From the NCBI RefSeq assembly GCF_902499075.1, contig NZ_CABVPP010000003.1, forward strand, positions 180,264 through 244,263: a stretch of 64,000 nt of DNA. The letters are read 5' to 3'. A program made the translations under genes and the position numbers. This DNA is from Burkholderia pseudomultivorans. GTDB lineage: Bacteria; Pseudomonadota; Gammaproteobacteria; Burkholderiales; Burkholderiaceae. Position 1 is the stretch's first letter; each line of letters begins with the position of its first letter. Below are positions 56,071-64,000 of the stretch, one piece after another. The notes under the pieces were generated by a model. That model did no database searches. It saw nothing but the letters and a program-made list of their open reading frames with translations, and was not told the origin of the DNA.

Positions 56071-57504
56071 ATGCTGAAGGAAACCTATCCGTACTACCTG
56101 GCCAACGAGGCCGTCTACGCGAACACCGATCTCGAAGTCACCGACAAATACAGCGGCAAGGTCGCGACGCGCGTCGCGCTGGCCGACGCGAAAGCGATCG
56201 ACGCGGCGATCGGCGCGGCGGTCGACGCCGCGAAGCCGATGCGCGAGCTGCCCGCGTTCAGGCGGCAGGCCGTGCTCGACCACTGCGTCGCGCGCTTTCG
56301 CGAGCGCTTCGACGAACTCGCCGAAGCGCTGTGCATCGAGGCCGGCAAGCCGATCAACGACTCGAAGGGCGAGGTGACGCGGCTGATCGATACGTTCCGC
56401 GTCGCATCCGAGGAGTCGGTGCGCATCGACGGCGAAGTGCTCAATCTCGAGATCTCGGCGCGCGCGCAGGGCTATACCGGCTATACGCGCCGCGTGCCCA
56501 TCGGGCCGTGCTCGTTCATCTCGCCGTTCAACTTCCCGCTGAACCTCGCCGCGCACAAGGTCGCGCCGGCGCTCGCGGCCGGCTGCCCGTTCGTGCTGAA
56601 GCCCGCGAGCCGCACGCCGATCGGCGCGCTGATCATCGGCGAAGTGCTGGCCGAAACCGACCTGCCGAAGGGTGCGTTCTCGGTGCTGCCCGCGCATCGC
56701 GACGGCGCGGACCTGTTTACGACCGACGAGCGTTTCAGGCTGCTGTCGTTTACCGGGTCGCCGGCCGTCGGCTGGGCGCTGAAGGAGAAGGCCGGCAAGA
56801 AGAAAGTCGTGCTGGAGCTCGGCGGCAACGCCGCGGCGATCGTGGACGCGGACCAGCGCGAGCAGCTCGACTACGTGGTCGAGCGTCTCGCGTTCGGCGC
56901 GTTCTACCAGTCGGGCCAGAGCTGCATCGGCGTGCAGCGGATCCTCGTGCATGCCGACCTCTACGACGCCCTGCGCGACAAGCTGGCCGCGAAGACGCGT
57001 GCGCTGAAGATGGGCGACCCGAAGGATCCGTCGACCTTCGTCGGCCCGATGATCTCCGAATCCGAATCGCGCCGGCTGTCGGGCTGGATGGACGCGGCCG
57101 TCGCGGCGGGCGCGAAGATCGTCGCGGGCGGCAAGGTCGACGGCGCGATGTTCGAGGCGACGCTGCTCGAGAACGTCGGCCGCGAGCAGGATCTTTACCG
57201 GAAGGAGGCGTTCGGCCCGGTCGCGATCCTCGAGAAGTTCGACCGGTTCGACGATGCGCTCGCGCGCGTAAACGACAGCGACTTCGGGCTGCAGGCCGGC
57301 GTGTTTACCGATTCGCTCGCGCATGCGCAGCGCGCGTGGGACGAGCTGGAAGTCGGCGGCGTGGTGATCAACGACGTGCCGTCGTTCCGCGTCGACAACA
57401 TGCCGTACGGCGGCGTGAAGGACTCGGGGCTCGGCCGCGAAGGAATCCGCTACGCGATCGAGGACATGACCGAACCGCGCCTGATGGTCGTGCGGCGCCG
57501 ATGA
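56071..57504 (+). CDS. Aldehyde dehydrogenase
   Basis: 477 residues; AAGGAG at 56058-56063. Motifs: SPFNFPLNLAAHKVAPALAAG, KPASRTPIGAL, TGSPAVGWAL, LELGGNAA (catalytic Glu) and GQSCIGVQR (catalytic Cys). Substrate binding residues point to no one aldehyde. It forms a two-gene operon with the acetolactate-synthase-like enzyme, and a product of that enzyme may be oxidised here. Confidence 0.87.
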   Translation: MLKETYPYYLANEAVYANTDLEVTDKYSGKVATRVALADAKAIDAAIGAAVDAAKPMRELPAFRRQAVLDHCVARFRERFDELAEALCIEAGKPINDSKGEVTRLIDTFRVASEESVRIDGEVLNLEISARAQGYTGYTRRVPIGPCSFISPFNFPLNLAAHKVAPALAAGCPFVLKPASRTPIGALIIGEVLAETDLPKGAFSVLPAHRDGADLFTTDERFRLLSFTGSPAVGWALKEKAGKKKVVLELGGNAAAIVDADQREQLDYVVERLAFGAFYQSGQSCIGVQRILVHADLYDALRDKLAAKTRALKMGDPKDPSTFVGPMISESESRRLSGWMDAAVAAGAKIVAGGKVDGAMFEATLLENVGREQDLYRKEAFGPVAILEKFDRFDDALARVNDSDFGLQAGVFTDSLAHAQRAWDELEVGGVVINDVPSFRVDNMPYGGVKDSGLGREGIRYAIEDMTEPRLMVVRRR

Positions 57505-57594
57505 TGCGCGGCGCGGCTTTTCGCCCGCCGACGCGTCAAGCAGGCCTGACGATCTCGACTGCATGCATGGCCTCGTGATGTAATCGCGCGAAAC

Positions 57595-57620
57595 GCCGCC
57601 CGGGGTATGTACCGGGCGGC
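57595..57620 (+). terminator. Hairpin after the aldehyde dehydrogenase gene
   Basis: GCCGCCCGG (57595-57603) pairs perfectly with CCGGGCGGC (57612-57620) around an 8-base loop. No T tract. It lies just before the antiporter start at 57651. Confidence 0.5.
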
Positions 57621-57650
57621 TCGCGCATTCATTCGTCACAAGGTCGTTTC

Positions 57651-59234
57651 ATGTCCAACGTCTCGGCATTCAAGCTGGTTTTGTTGTCATTCCTGGCGAT
57701 CGTCGCGCTCGAATGCATCGCCAAGCGGCTGCGCCTGCCGCCCGCCGCCGCGCTGCTGGTCGGCGGCATCGGCATCGCATTCATTCCCGGCCTGCCGCCC
57801 GTCAACCTCGATCCCGACCTGGTGCTCGTCGTGTTCCTGCCGCCGCTGCTGATGGACGGCGCGTATTTCTCCGTGTGGGAGGAGTTCAAGCGCAACGTCG
57901 GCGGGATCCTGCTGCTCGCGATCGGCGCGGTCGCGTTCACGACGCTGGCGGTCGGCGTCGCGGTGCACTGGGCCGTGCCGTCGCTGCCGTGGGCCGCGTG
58001 CTTCGCGCTCGGCGCGATCGTGTCGCCGCCCGACGCGGTGGCGGCGAAGGCCGTGCTCGAACGCGTCGCGCTGCCGCGCCGGCTGATGGTGCTGCTCGAA
58101 GGCGAGAGCCTGCTGAACGATGCGGCGGGCCTCGTGCTGTTCCGTATCGCGATCGCGGCCGCGATGACGGGCGTCTTCAGCGCCGGCCATGCGGTGGTCG
58201 GCTTCCTGGAGCTCGGGCTCGGCGGCGTGGTGGTCGGCTTCGTGGTCGGCCGGCTGATCGTATGGTTCCTCAAGCTGCTCGACGACGACTACCTGGTGAT
58301 CACCGTCGCGGTGCTCGCCGGCTGGATCGCGTATATCGCCGGCGAAATGGCCGAGGTGTCGGGCGTGATCGCGACTGTGACGGCCGGCATGATCGTCGGC
58401 TGGCACCAGCACGAGGTGTTCTCGGCCGCCGTGCGCACGCGCGGCACCGCGTTCTGGCAGGTGATCGTGTTCCTGCTCGAGGCGCTGGTGTTCGTGCTGA
58501 TCGGGCTGTCGCTGCGCGGCGCGATGCAGCGCCTCGGCGGGTTCGAGCAGGTGCTCGCCACGATGCTGCCGCCGGTCGGTGCGGTGCTGGCGGCGGTGAT
58601 CCTGTCGCGCTTCGTGTGGATCTATGCGGTCGAGGCGCTGAAATGGCCGGTGCGCGGGCTCGCGCAGCGCGTCGACGCACCCGACTGGAAGGCCGCGACG
58701 ATCATGAGCTGGGCCGGCATGCGCGGCGTCGTGACGCTCGCGATCGCATTGTCGCTGCCCGACGCGATGCCGGGCCGCGACCTGATCCTGGTCGCCGCGT
58801 TCGCGGTGATCCTCGTCACGGTGCTGCTGCAGGGCACGACGATCGGGCCGCTGATCCGGCTGCTGCGGCTGCCGCAGCGGGAGGAGCGCGCCACCCATCA
58901 CCTGACCGAGCCGCAGGCCTGGGCGTGCATCGAAGCCGCGCAGCTCGCGGCGATCCAGCCGCTGGTGCGCGACGAGAACGGGGTTGTGATCCATCCGCGC
59001 CTGCTGGAGCAGTACACGTACCGTGCGGAACTGACCGAGCGGGCGAAGAACGAGCCCGAGTATCCGGCGGAAGTGCGCGCCGCGCACTACGACGTGGTGC
59101 TGGCCGCGATCCGCGCCGGGCGCGCGGAGCTGCTGCGCCTGCATCGCTCGAACCGCATTCACGACGAGATGCTGCACGCGCTCGAACGCGATCTCGACCT
59201 GCAGGAAGTGTCCGCGCAGCACGCGCGCGGATAG
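57651..59234 (+). CDS. Na+/H+ antiporter, CPA1 family (YjcE/NhaP-like)
   Basis: 527 residues. About 12 membrane helices in the first ~410 residues, with the CPA1 ion-site motif ALGAIVSPPDAVAAKAVL and GESLLNDAAGLVLF (the ND pair that binds ions), then MSWAGMRGVVTLAIALSLP. A cytoplasmic tail of ~110 residues follows. It exchanges Na+ or K+ for protons across the inner membrane, and so controls pH and salt. It stands alone. Confidence 0.9.
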   Translation: MSNVSAFKLVLLSFLAIVALECIAKRLRLPPAAALLVGGIGIAFIPGLPPVNLDPDLVLVVFLPPLLMDGAYFSVWEEFKRNVGGILLLAIGAVAFTTLAVGVAVHWAVPSLPWAACFALGAIVSPPDAVAAKAVLERVALPRRLMVLLEGESLLNDAAGLVLFRIAIAAAMTGVFSAGHAVVGFLELGLGGVVVGFVVGRLIVWFLKLLDDDYLVITVAVLAGWIAYIAGEMAEVSGVIATVTAGMIVGWHQHEVFSAAVRTRGTAFWQVIVFLLEALVFVLIGLSLRGAMQRLGGFEQVLATMLPPVGAVLAAVILSRFVWIYAVEALKWPVRGLAQRVDAPDWKAATIMSWAGMRGVVTLAIALSLPDAMPGRDLILVAAFAVILVTVLLQGTTIGPLIRLLRLPQREERATHHLTEPQAWACIEAAQLAAIQPLVRDENGVVIHPRLLEQYTYRAELTERAKNEPEYPAEVRAAHYDVVLAAIRAGRAELLRLHRSNRIHDEMLHALERDLDLQEVSAQHARG

Positions 59235-59629
59235 GCCGGCGCGCCGCGCCCGGCCCCGATATTGCCGCCCGACGCGCAGGCCGCGGCGGCGTGCGCACTC
59301 GCCCGCCGTCGGTCGCAAGCCACGCCGTGCCCGCGCGGCAAACGTTCTCGCCCCCGATTCCGGAAATGATCCGATTTATCCGCCTCCGGCTGTTTCCGCT
59401 TATTTGGCAAAACTAAACCGGAAGGACATAGATGCTGTGTTCTAATTTCATTTAGAATCAGCCGGTTATCTTTATTGAGAGAAAGCGTGCGGAGGTAATG
59501 CGGTCGCCGACGGGGAAAAATCGGCGCCCGGAGCCCCGCCAGGCAACGCTGATGGGCCAAATCGGCTAAAACAGGCGGACTTCTCAACCGCCAAAATAAG
59601 ATGGCGTACAAGTCGGATAAGCAACTCCT
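59235..59629 (+). promoter_or_regulatory. 395-bp AT-rich control region before the Wsp genes
   Basis: No gene is supported. The centre is unusually AT-rich for this genome (about 59350-59480) and carries an inverted repeat TTCTAA-N6-TTAGAA (59440-59457). A tiny 8-codon frame starts at 59432 after GGAAGGA, with stop near 59455, possibly a leader peptide. The Wsp-type operon starts at 59630. Confidence 0.4.
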
Positions 59630-60763
59630 ATGAAAGAATCGATTGGAGATTCGGCGTTTGAAACGGTATTTATGAAAGAATCGATCGGTGAAAATGCCTC
59701 GGATTGTCTGGAGTCGGGGCTATCGGTCCTGCTCGTCGACGATCAGCCGTTCGTCGGCGAGGTGATCCGGCGCGCGCTGCGCAGCGAACACGACATCGAC
59801 CTGCACGTGTGCACCGATGCGCACCGCGCGATGGCGGTCGCGCGGGAGGTGAAGCCGACGGTGATCCTGCAGGATCTCGTGATGCCGGATATCGACGGCC
59901 TCGATCTCGTGCGCGCCTGGCGTGCGGATGCCGAAACCGCACGGGTGCCGATCATCGTGCTGTCGGCGAAGGAGGAGCCGATCGTCAAGCGCGAGGCGTT
60001 CATCGCCGGCGCGAACGACTATCTCGTCAAGCTGCCCGACGCGATGGAACTGACCGCGCGGATCCGCTATCACTCGAATTCGTACCTGATGTCGCGACAG
60101 CGCGACGAGGCGCTCGACTTCCTGTCGCACGACATGCGCTCGCCGCAGACGTCGATTCTCGCGCTGCTCGACGTCTACCGGGCCGAGCACGGCGACATGC
60201 CGGCCATCATGGAGCGGATCGCGGGCCATGCGCGGCGCGCGCTCGCGCTCGCCGACGGCTTCATCCACCTGACCCGCGCGCAGTCCGAGCGCCGCGCGCA
60301 CGAGGTCGTGAGTCTCAACGAGATCGTGCTCGACGCCGTCGACCAGCTGTGGGAGAAGGCCGCCGGGTTCGGCAGCCGCGTCGTCGCGCACGTGCCCGAC
60401 ACCGAATGCGTGACGATGGGCGACCGCATGATGCTGACGCGCGCGGTCGCGAACCTGATCGACAACGGGCTGAAATACGGTCCGACCGGCGCGGACGTGC
60501 ACTGCACGCTGAGCGACGAGGACGGCGCGTGGCTGATCGGCGTCGAGGATGCCGGCCCCGGCATCGCGCCCGAGCAGCGCACCGCCGCGACCGAGTCGTT
60601 CGTGCGGCTCGAATCCGCGCATGGCGCGGCGCGCAGCGGCTTCGGGCTCGGGCTCGCGTTCGTGCGCGCGACGGCGGCGCGGCATCGCGGCCAGATCCTG
60701 ATGCGCAATTCGGCGCGCGGCTTCATGGTCGCGCTCCGGCTGCCGGCGCAGGCGGAACGGTGA
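59630..60763 (+). CDS. Receiver-histidine kinase hybrid (WspHRR-like)
   Basis: About 377 residues. Order: receiver domain (about 31-145) with Asp82 in LQDLVMPD and Lys134 in YLVKLPD, then HisKA with His167 in FLSHDMRSP, then an ATPase domain with VANLIDNGLKYGP, DAGPGIAPEQ and GFGLGLAFV. The first 20 bases of coding sequence recur 42 bases downstream (59672), so the N-terminus starts with two near-copies of MKESIGE. No output domain and no GGDEF. It lies upstream of wspA, matching the hybrid regulator reported in Burkholderia Wsp clusters in place of WspR. Confidence 0.8.
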   Translation: MKESIGDSAFETVFMKESIGENASDCLESGLSVLLVDDQPFVGEVIRRALRSEHDIDLHVCTDAHRAMAVAREVKPTVILQDLVMPDIDGLDLVRAWRADAETARVPIIVLSAKEEPIVKREAFIAGANDYLVKLPDAMELTARIRYHSNSYLMSRQRDEALDFLSHDMRSPQTSILALLDVYRAEHGDMPAIMERIAGHARRALALADGFIHLTRAQSERRAHEVVSLNEIVLDAVDQLWEKAAGFGSRVVAHVPDTECVTMGDRMMLTRAVANLIDNGLKYGPTGADVHCTLSDEDGAWLIGVEDAGPGIAPEQRTAATESFVRLESAHGAARSGFGLGLAFVRATAARHRGQILMRNSARGFMVALRLPAQAER

Positions 60764-60880
60764 TTTCCCGGCGCGGCCTGCCGGCGCCGCGCCGATCCCG
60801 ATGTGCTCGCGGCGCGCCGTCCGGCGCGCAGGCGGGTGCGGAATTTTTCAACGCAAGACACTAGAAAGTCCATAACGAAC

Positions 60881-62557
60881 ATGGCCACCGTGACGCCCCG
60901 CGCGAACAATGAAAGCCTGCCTCCGACGATCGGCGCCGTCCGGCTGACGCTCGGCAACCGCATCCTGCTCAGTTTCGGCGTGCTGTTCGTGCTGATGCTG
61001 GTGACCGCCGGCGTGTCGTACGAACGCCTGCGCGCGATCAACAGCGAGGCCGTCAGCATCGAGCGCGACTCGCTGCCCGGCGTCTATCTGGCGGCGTCGC
61101 TGCGCGGCACCGTCAACGAAACCTTCATGGCGCTGCAGCAGGCGACCTTCGTCGACACCGACCCCGACGCGGTCCAGCGCGATTTTGCGCGGATCGCCGA
61201 GCTGATGAAGGACGTCGACGGGCTGACGGCCGACTACCAGGCGACGATGTTCCGCGACGACGATCGCGGCCGCTTCACGACGTTCCGCACGTCCTACGAC
61301 CGCTACGTGCCGCTGCTGAACGACGCGATGCAGAAGGGCCGTGCGTCGCACGACGAGGCCGTCGCCGCTTACGCGAGGGCGCTGCCCGTGTGGACCGAGG
61401 TCGTGCGCAACGCGAACACGCTGGTGCAGGAGAACCGCAAGTTCGCCGACCAGTCCGCGAAGCTGATCCGCAATTCGGTGCAGGACACCGAGGTGGTGCT
61501 CGCGGTTGCGCTGGCGATCGTGCTGCTGTCCGCGCTCGGGCTCGGCTACGGGCTGTTCCGGTCGATCACGCGGCCGATGGCGCGGCTCGTCGAGGTGCAC
61601 GACGTGATGCGCACCGGCAACCTGACGCGCCGTCTCGACCTGCGGCGCCGCGACGAATTCGGCACGCTCGAGACGGGCTTCAACCGGATGGCCGACGAGC
61701 TGACCGAGCTGGTCTCGCGCGCACAGCAGTCGTCGCTGCAGGTGACGACGTCGGTGGCCGAGATCGCCGCGACGTCGCGCGAACAGCAGGCGACCGCGAA
61801 CGAGACCGCGGCGACCACGACCGAGATCGGCGCGACCTCGCGCGAGATCTTCGCGACCTCGCGCGACCTGCTGCGCACGATGAACGAGGTGGCCGGCGTG
61901 GCCGAGCAGTCGGCGACGCTCGCGGGCGTGAGCCAGAGCGGGCTCACGCGGATGGGCGAGACGATGCGCAGCGTGATGGATGCGGCCGGCTCGGTGAACG
62001 CGAAGCTCGCGATCCTCAACGAGAAGGCGCTGAACATCAACCAGGTCGTCGCGACCATCACCAAGGTGGCCGACCAGACCAACCTGCTGTCGCTGAACGC
62101 GGCGATCGAGGCCGAGAAGGCCGGCGAATACGGCCGCGGCTTCGCGGTCGTCGCGACCGAGATCCGCCGCCTCGCCGACCAGACGGCGGTGGCGACCTAC
62201 GACATCGAGCAGACCGTCAAGGAGATCCAGTCGGCCGTGTCGGCCGGCGTGATGGGAATGGACAAGTTCTCCGAGGAAGTGCGGCGCGGGATGCTCGACG
62301 TGCAGCAGGTCGGCGGACAGTTGTCGCAGATCATTGCCGAGGTGCAGACGCTCGCGCCGCGCTTCCAGATGGTCAACGAAGGGATGCAGACGCAGGCGAA
62401 CGGCGCCGAGCAGATCACGCAGGCGCTGTCGCAGCTGTCCGAAGCCGCGCAGCAGACGGCCGAATCGCTGCGGCAGTCGTCGCAGGCGATCGACGACCTG
62501 ACGCTGGTCGCGAACCAGCTGCGCACCAGCGTGTCGCGCTTCAAGGTCGACGCGTGA
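60881..62557 (+). CDS. wspA: Surface-sensing chemoreceptor WspA
   Basis: 558 residues from the ATG at 60881. Helix 1 at about 27-46, periplasmic helical bundle, helix 2 at about 213-235, HAMP, signalling hairpin [21 protein letters not shown], and [13 protein letters not shown] typical of WspA. WspA responds to surface contact and drives the WspE kinase, which in Pseudomonas phosphorylates the cyclic-di-GMP synthase WspR. The stop overlaps the wspB start (TGATG). Linked genes support the name. Confidence 0.88.
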   Translation: MATVTPRANNESLPPTIGAVRLTLGNRILLSFGVLFVLMLVTAGVSYERLRAINSEAVSIERDSLPGVYLAASLRGTVNETFMALQQATFVDTDPDAVQRDFARIAELMKDVDGLTADYQATMFRDDDRGRFTTFRTSYDRYVPLLNDAMQKGRASHDEAVAAYARALPVWTEVVRNANTLVQENRKFADQSAKLIRNSVQDTEVVLAVALAIVLLSALGLGYGLFRSITRPMARLVEVHDVMRTGNLTRRLDLRRRDEFGTLETGFNRMADELTELVSRAQQSSLQVTTSVAEIAATSREQQATANETAATTTEIGATSREIFATSRDLLRTMNEVAGVAEQSATLAGVSQSGLTRMGETMRSVMDAAGSVNAKLAILNEKALNINQVVATITKVADQTNLLSLNAAIEAEKAGEYGRGFAVVATEIRRLADQTAVATYDIEQTVKEIQSAVSAGVMGMDKFSEEVRRGMLDVQQVGGQLSQIIAEVQTLAPRFQMVNEGMQTQANGAEQITQALSQLSEAAQQTAESLRQSSQAIDDLTLVANQLRTSVSRFKVDA

Positions 62558-63066
62558 TGCGCGCCGAAGCGCAGAACGGCGCGCAGGCGCTGTTCCTGAT
62601 GTTCGAGCTCGAAGGCGAGCGGTATGCGCTCGATGCCGCCGGCATCGACGCGGTGCTGCCGCTCGCGGCCGCCAAGGCCGTGCCCGGCGCGCCCGACTGG
62701 ATCGCCGGGCTGCTGATGCACGGCGGCCAGCCGGTGCCGGTGATCGACGTGCCGATGCTGGCGCTCGGGCGGCGCGCGCATGCGCTGCGCTCGACCCGGC
62801 TGGTGATGGTGCGGTATCGCACCGGGCCGGCGGCTGCCGAGCGCCTGATCGGGCTGATCGTCGAGCGCGCGACGCAGACGATGCGGATCGATCGCGCGGC
62901 GTTCCGCGCGAGCGGCGTGTCGACGCTGCGCACGCGCTGGCTCGGTCAGGTCGCCAATACGCCCGACGGCATCGTGCAGCAGGTGTCGGTCTCCGACCTG
63001 CTCGACGACGTCGCGCGCCTGCATCTGTTCGACAGCGTGGCGGGCCACGAAGGGGGAGCCGCATGA
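62557..63066 (+). CDS. wspB: CheW-like coupling protein WspB
   Basis: 169 residues with the CheW fold: ALFLMFELEGERYALDAAGID, PDWIAGLLMHGGQPVPVIDVP and RLIGLIVERATQTM. It couples WspA to the WspE kinase. Start and stop overlap neighbours by one and four bases, showing tight translational coupling. Confidence 0.85.
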   Translation: MRAEAQNGAQALFLMFELEGERYALDAAGIDAVLPLAAAKAVPGAPDWIAGLLMHGGQPVPVIDVPMLALGRRAHALRSTRLVMVRYRTGPAAAERLIGLIVERATQTMRIDRAAFRASGVSTLRTRWLGQVANTPDGIVQQVSVSDLLDDVARLHLFDSVAGHEGGAA

Positions 63067-64000
63067 ACGACTTCGATTCGCGTTTTCGCGGCTGGCTGCT
63101 GCGCGAGACCGGCATCGACCCCGATTCGCTCGGCAACGATTTCCTGATTCGCGCGGTGACCGAGCGCGTGCACGCGGTGCAGGCCGCGGACGGCGAGCGA
63201 CTGCCGTCGACGGCGCGCTCGCCCGTGACGCCGGAAGCGCTCGACGCGTACTGGCAGCGGCTGAACGGATGTGCGGACGAGCGGCGCGCGCTGATCGAGC
63301 TGTTCGTCGTGCCGGAAACGTGGTTTTTCCGCGACCGAGAAGCGTTCGCGACCGTCGGGCGGCTCGCGGCCGAACGTGTCGCGGCCGCGCCCGGGCGTGT
63401 GATTCGCGTGCTGAGCGCGCCGTGCTCGACCGGCGAGGAGCCGTATTCGGTCGCGATGGCGCTGCTCGACGCGGGGCTCGACCCGGCCGCGTTTTCGATC
63501 GACGCGATCGACCTGAGCGCGCGCGCGATCGAGCACGCGCGGGTCGGCAGTTATGGGCGCAACGCGTTTCGCGGTACCGCGACGGAGTTTCGCGCGCGCT
63601 ATTTCGCGGCGACCGCGGACGGCTGGCTGCTCGACGAGCGCGTGCGCGCGTGCGTGCAGTTCCGCCATGCGAACCTGATGGAGCCGCTGGCGGACACGGG
63701 CATTCGCTACGATTTCGTGTTCTGCCGCAACGTGCTGATCTATTTCGACCGCGACGCGCAGGATCGCGTGATCCGTTCGCTCGACGGCTGTCTCGCCGAC
63801 GACGGGATGCTGTTCGTCGGGCCGGCGGAAACCGGCGTCGCGATGCGGCACGGCATGCGTTCGGCGCGGATTCCGCTCGCGTTCGCGTTTCATCGCGAGC
63901 GCGCCGACGCGGCCGCCGACCGCTGTGCGACGCGACGCGCGGCGCCGCTGCCGGCGGCGGCGTCTGCGCCGCATCGGCGCGCGGACCGCTTCACGGCCGG
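63063..64000 (+). CDS. wspC: CheR-type methyltransferase WspC (partial, runs off the window)
   Basis: ATG at 63063 overlaps the wspB stop; the frame is open to the window end, giving 312 complete codons. CheR landmarks: an N-terminal helical part, IELFVVPETWFFRDREAF, the SAM-binding LSAPCSTGEEPYSVAM, and FVFCRNVLIYFDRD. WspC methylates WspA. A C-terminal TPR region as in Pseudomonas WspC would be beyond the window; the last ~25 residues here are Ala/Arg-rich linker. Confidence 0.87.
   Translation, partial: MNDFDSRFRGWLLRETGIDPDSLGNDFLIRAVTERVHAVQAADGERLPSTARSPVTPEALDAYWQRLNGCADERRALIELFVVPETWFFRDREAFATVGRLAAERVAAAPGRVIRVLSAPCSTGEEPYSVAMALLDAGLDPAAFSIDAIDLSARAIEHARVGSYGRNAFRGTATEFRARYFAATADGWLLDERVRACVQFRHANLMEPLADTGIRYDFVFCRNVLIYFDRDAQDRVIRSLDGCLADDGMLFVGPAETGVAMRHGMRSARIPLAFAFHRERADAAADRCATRRAAPLPAAASAPHRRADRFTA

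Noticed and set aside
59159-59611. Minus-strand frame upstream of the Wsp operon
   Set aside because: Overlaps the antiporter end and the AT-rich control region, with no ribosome-binding site, motif or sensible composition.

Overview
The window looks like a secondary-replicon segment of a Burkholderia, most likely of the B. cepacia complex. This is inferred from very high G+C with GC-rich third codon positions, LysR/AraC/MarR/IclR regulators beside almost every metabolic locus, a three-component anthranilate dioxygenase cluster like the andAcAdAbAa genes described in B. cepacia DBO1, and a Wsp chemosensory operon led by a response-regulator/kinase hybrid. No rRNA, tRNA, CRISPR array, insertion sequence or prophage was seen.

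Layout. 1-5.2 kb: the end of an aldose 1-epimerase and a YtfQRT/YjfF-type sugar ABC importer. 5.4-9.0 kb: two small secreted proteins, a cupin, an intracellular PHB depolymerase with a Cys nucleophile, and a glutathione transferase. 9.2-14.0 kb: an unusual set encoding a cyclic-nucleotide-binding/FliG-C fusion, a MotA-like stator, a MotB-like stator and a chemoreceptor, with no flagellar genes nearby. 14.1-20.0 kb: two LysE exporters, a LysR regulator, YfcF and three poorly known proteins, one a TIGR02594-type amidase-like protein. 20.1-26.3 kb: a MarR-EmrA-EmrB-outer membrane factor efflux operon, a LysR gene and a second, paralogous MarR gene; near-identical operator-like sites lie in front of the MarR and EmrA genes. 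26.7-29.7 kb: both aconitase X subunits and an orphan LivK-type binding protein. 29.9-35.5 kb: an AraC regulator divergent from FadH, a small unknown gene under a textbook LexA box, and a LysR/quinone reductase divergent pair. 35.6-44.9 kb: the aromatic block: catC, catA, catB, catR, andR, andAc, andAd, andAb, andAa. Together these convert anthranilate to catechol, then cis,cis-muconate, muconolactone and the enol-lactone of the beta-ketoadipate pathway. 45.0-51.7 kb: one minus-strand unit, IclR - OPT transporter - PLP enzyme - peptidase E - porin - DUF1177, which looks like a self-contained peptide uptake and breakdown pathway. 52.0-54.0 kb: a DUF445 protein and a HigBA-like toxin-antitoxin pair. 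54.4-59.2 kb: an acetolactate-synthase-like enzyme, an aldehyde dehydrogenase and a CPA1 antiporter. 59.6-64.0 kb: the start of a Wsp-type surface-sensing operon (hybrid regulator, WspA, WspB, WspC), cut by the window end.

The strongest candidates for undescribed biology are the cNMP/FliG-MotA-MotB-receptor set, the LexA-controlled unknown gene, the DUF1177/OPT/PepE cluster, and the shared operator of the two MarR paralogues. Functions are read from recalled family motifs and context; no searches were run.
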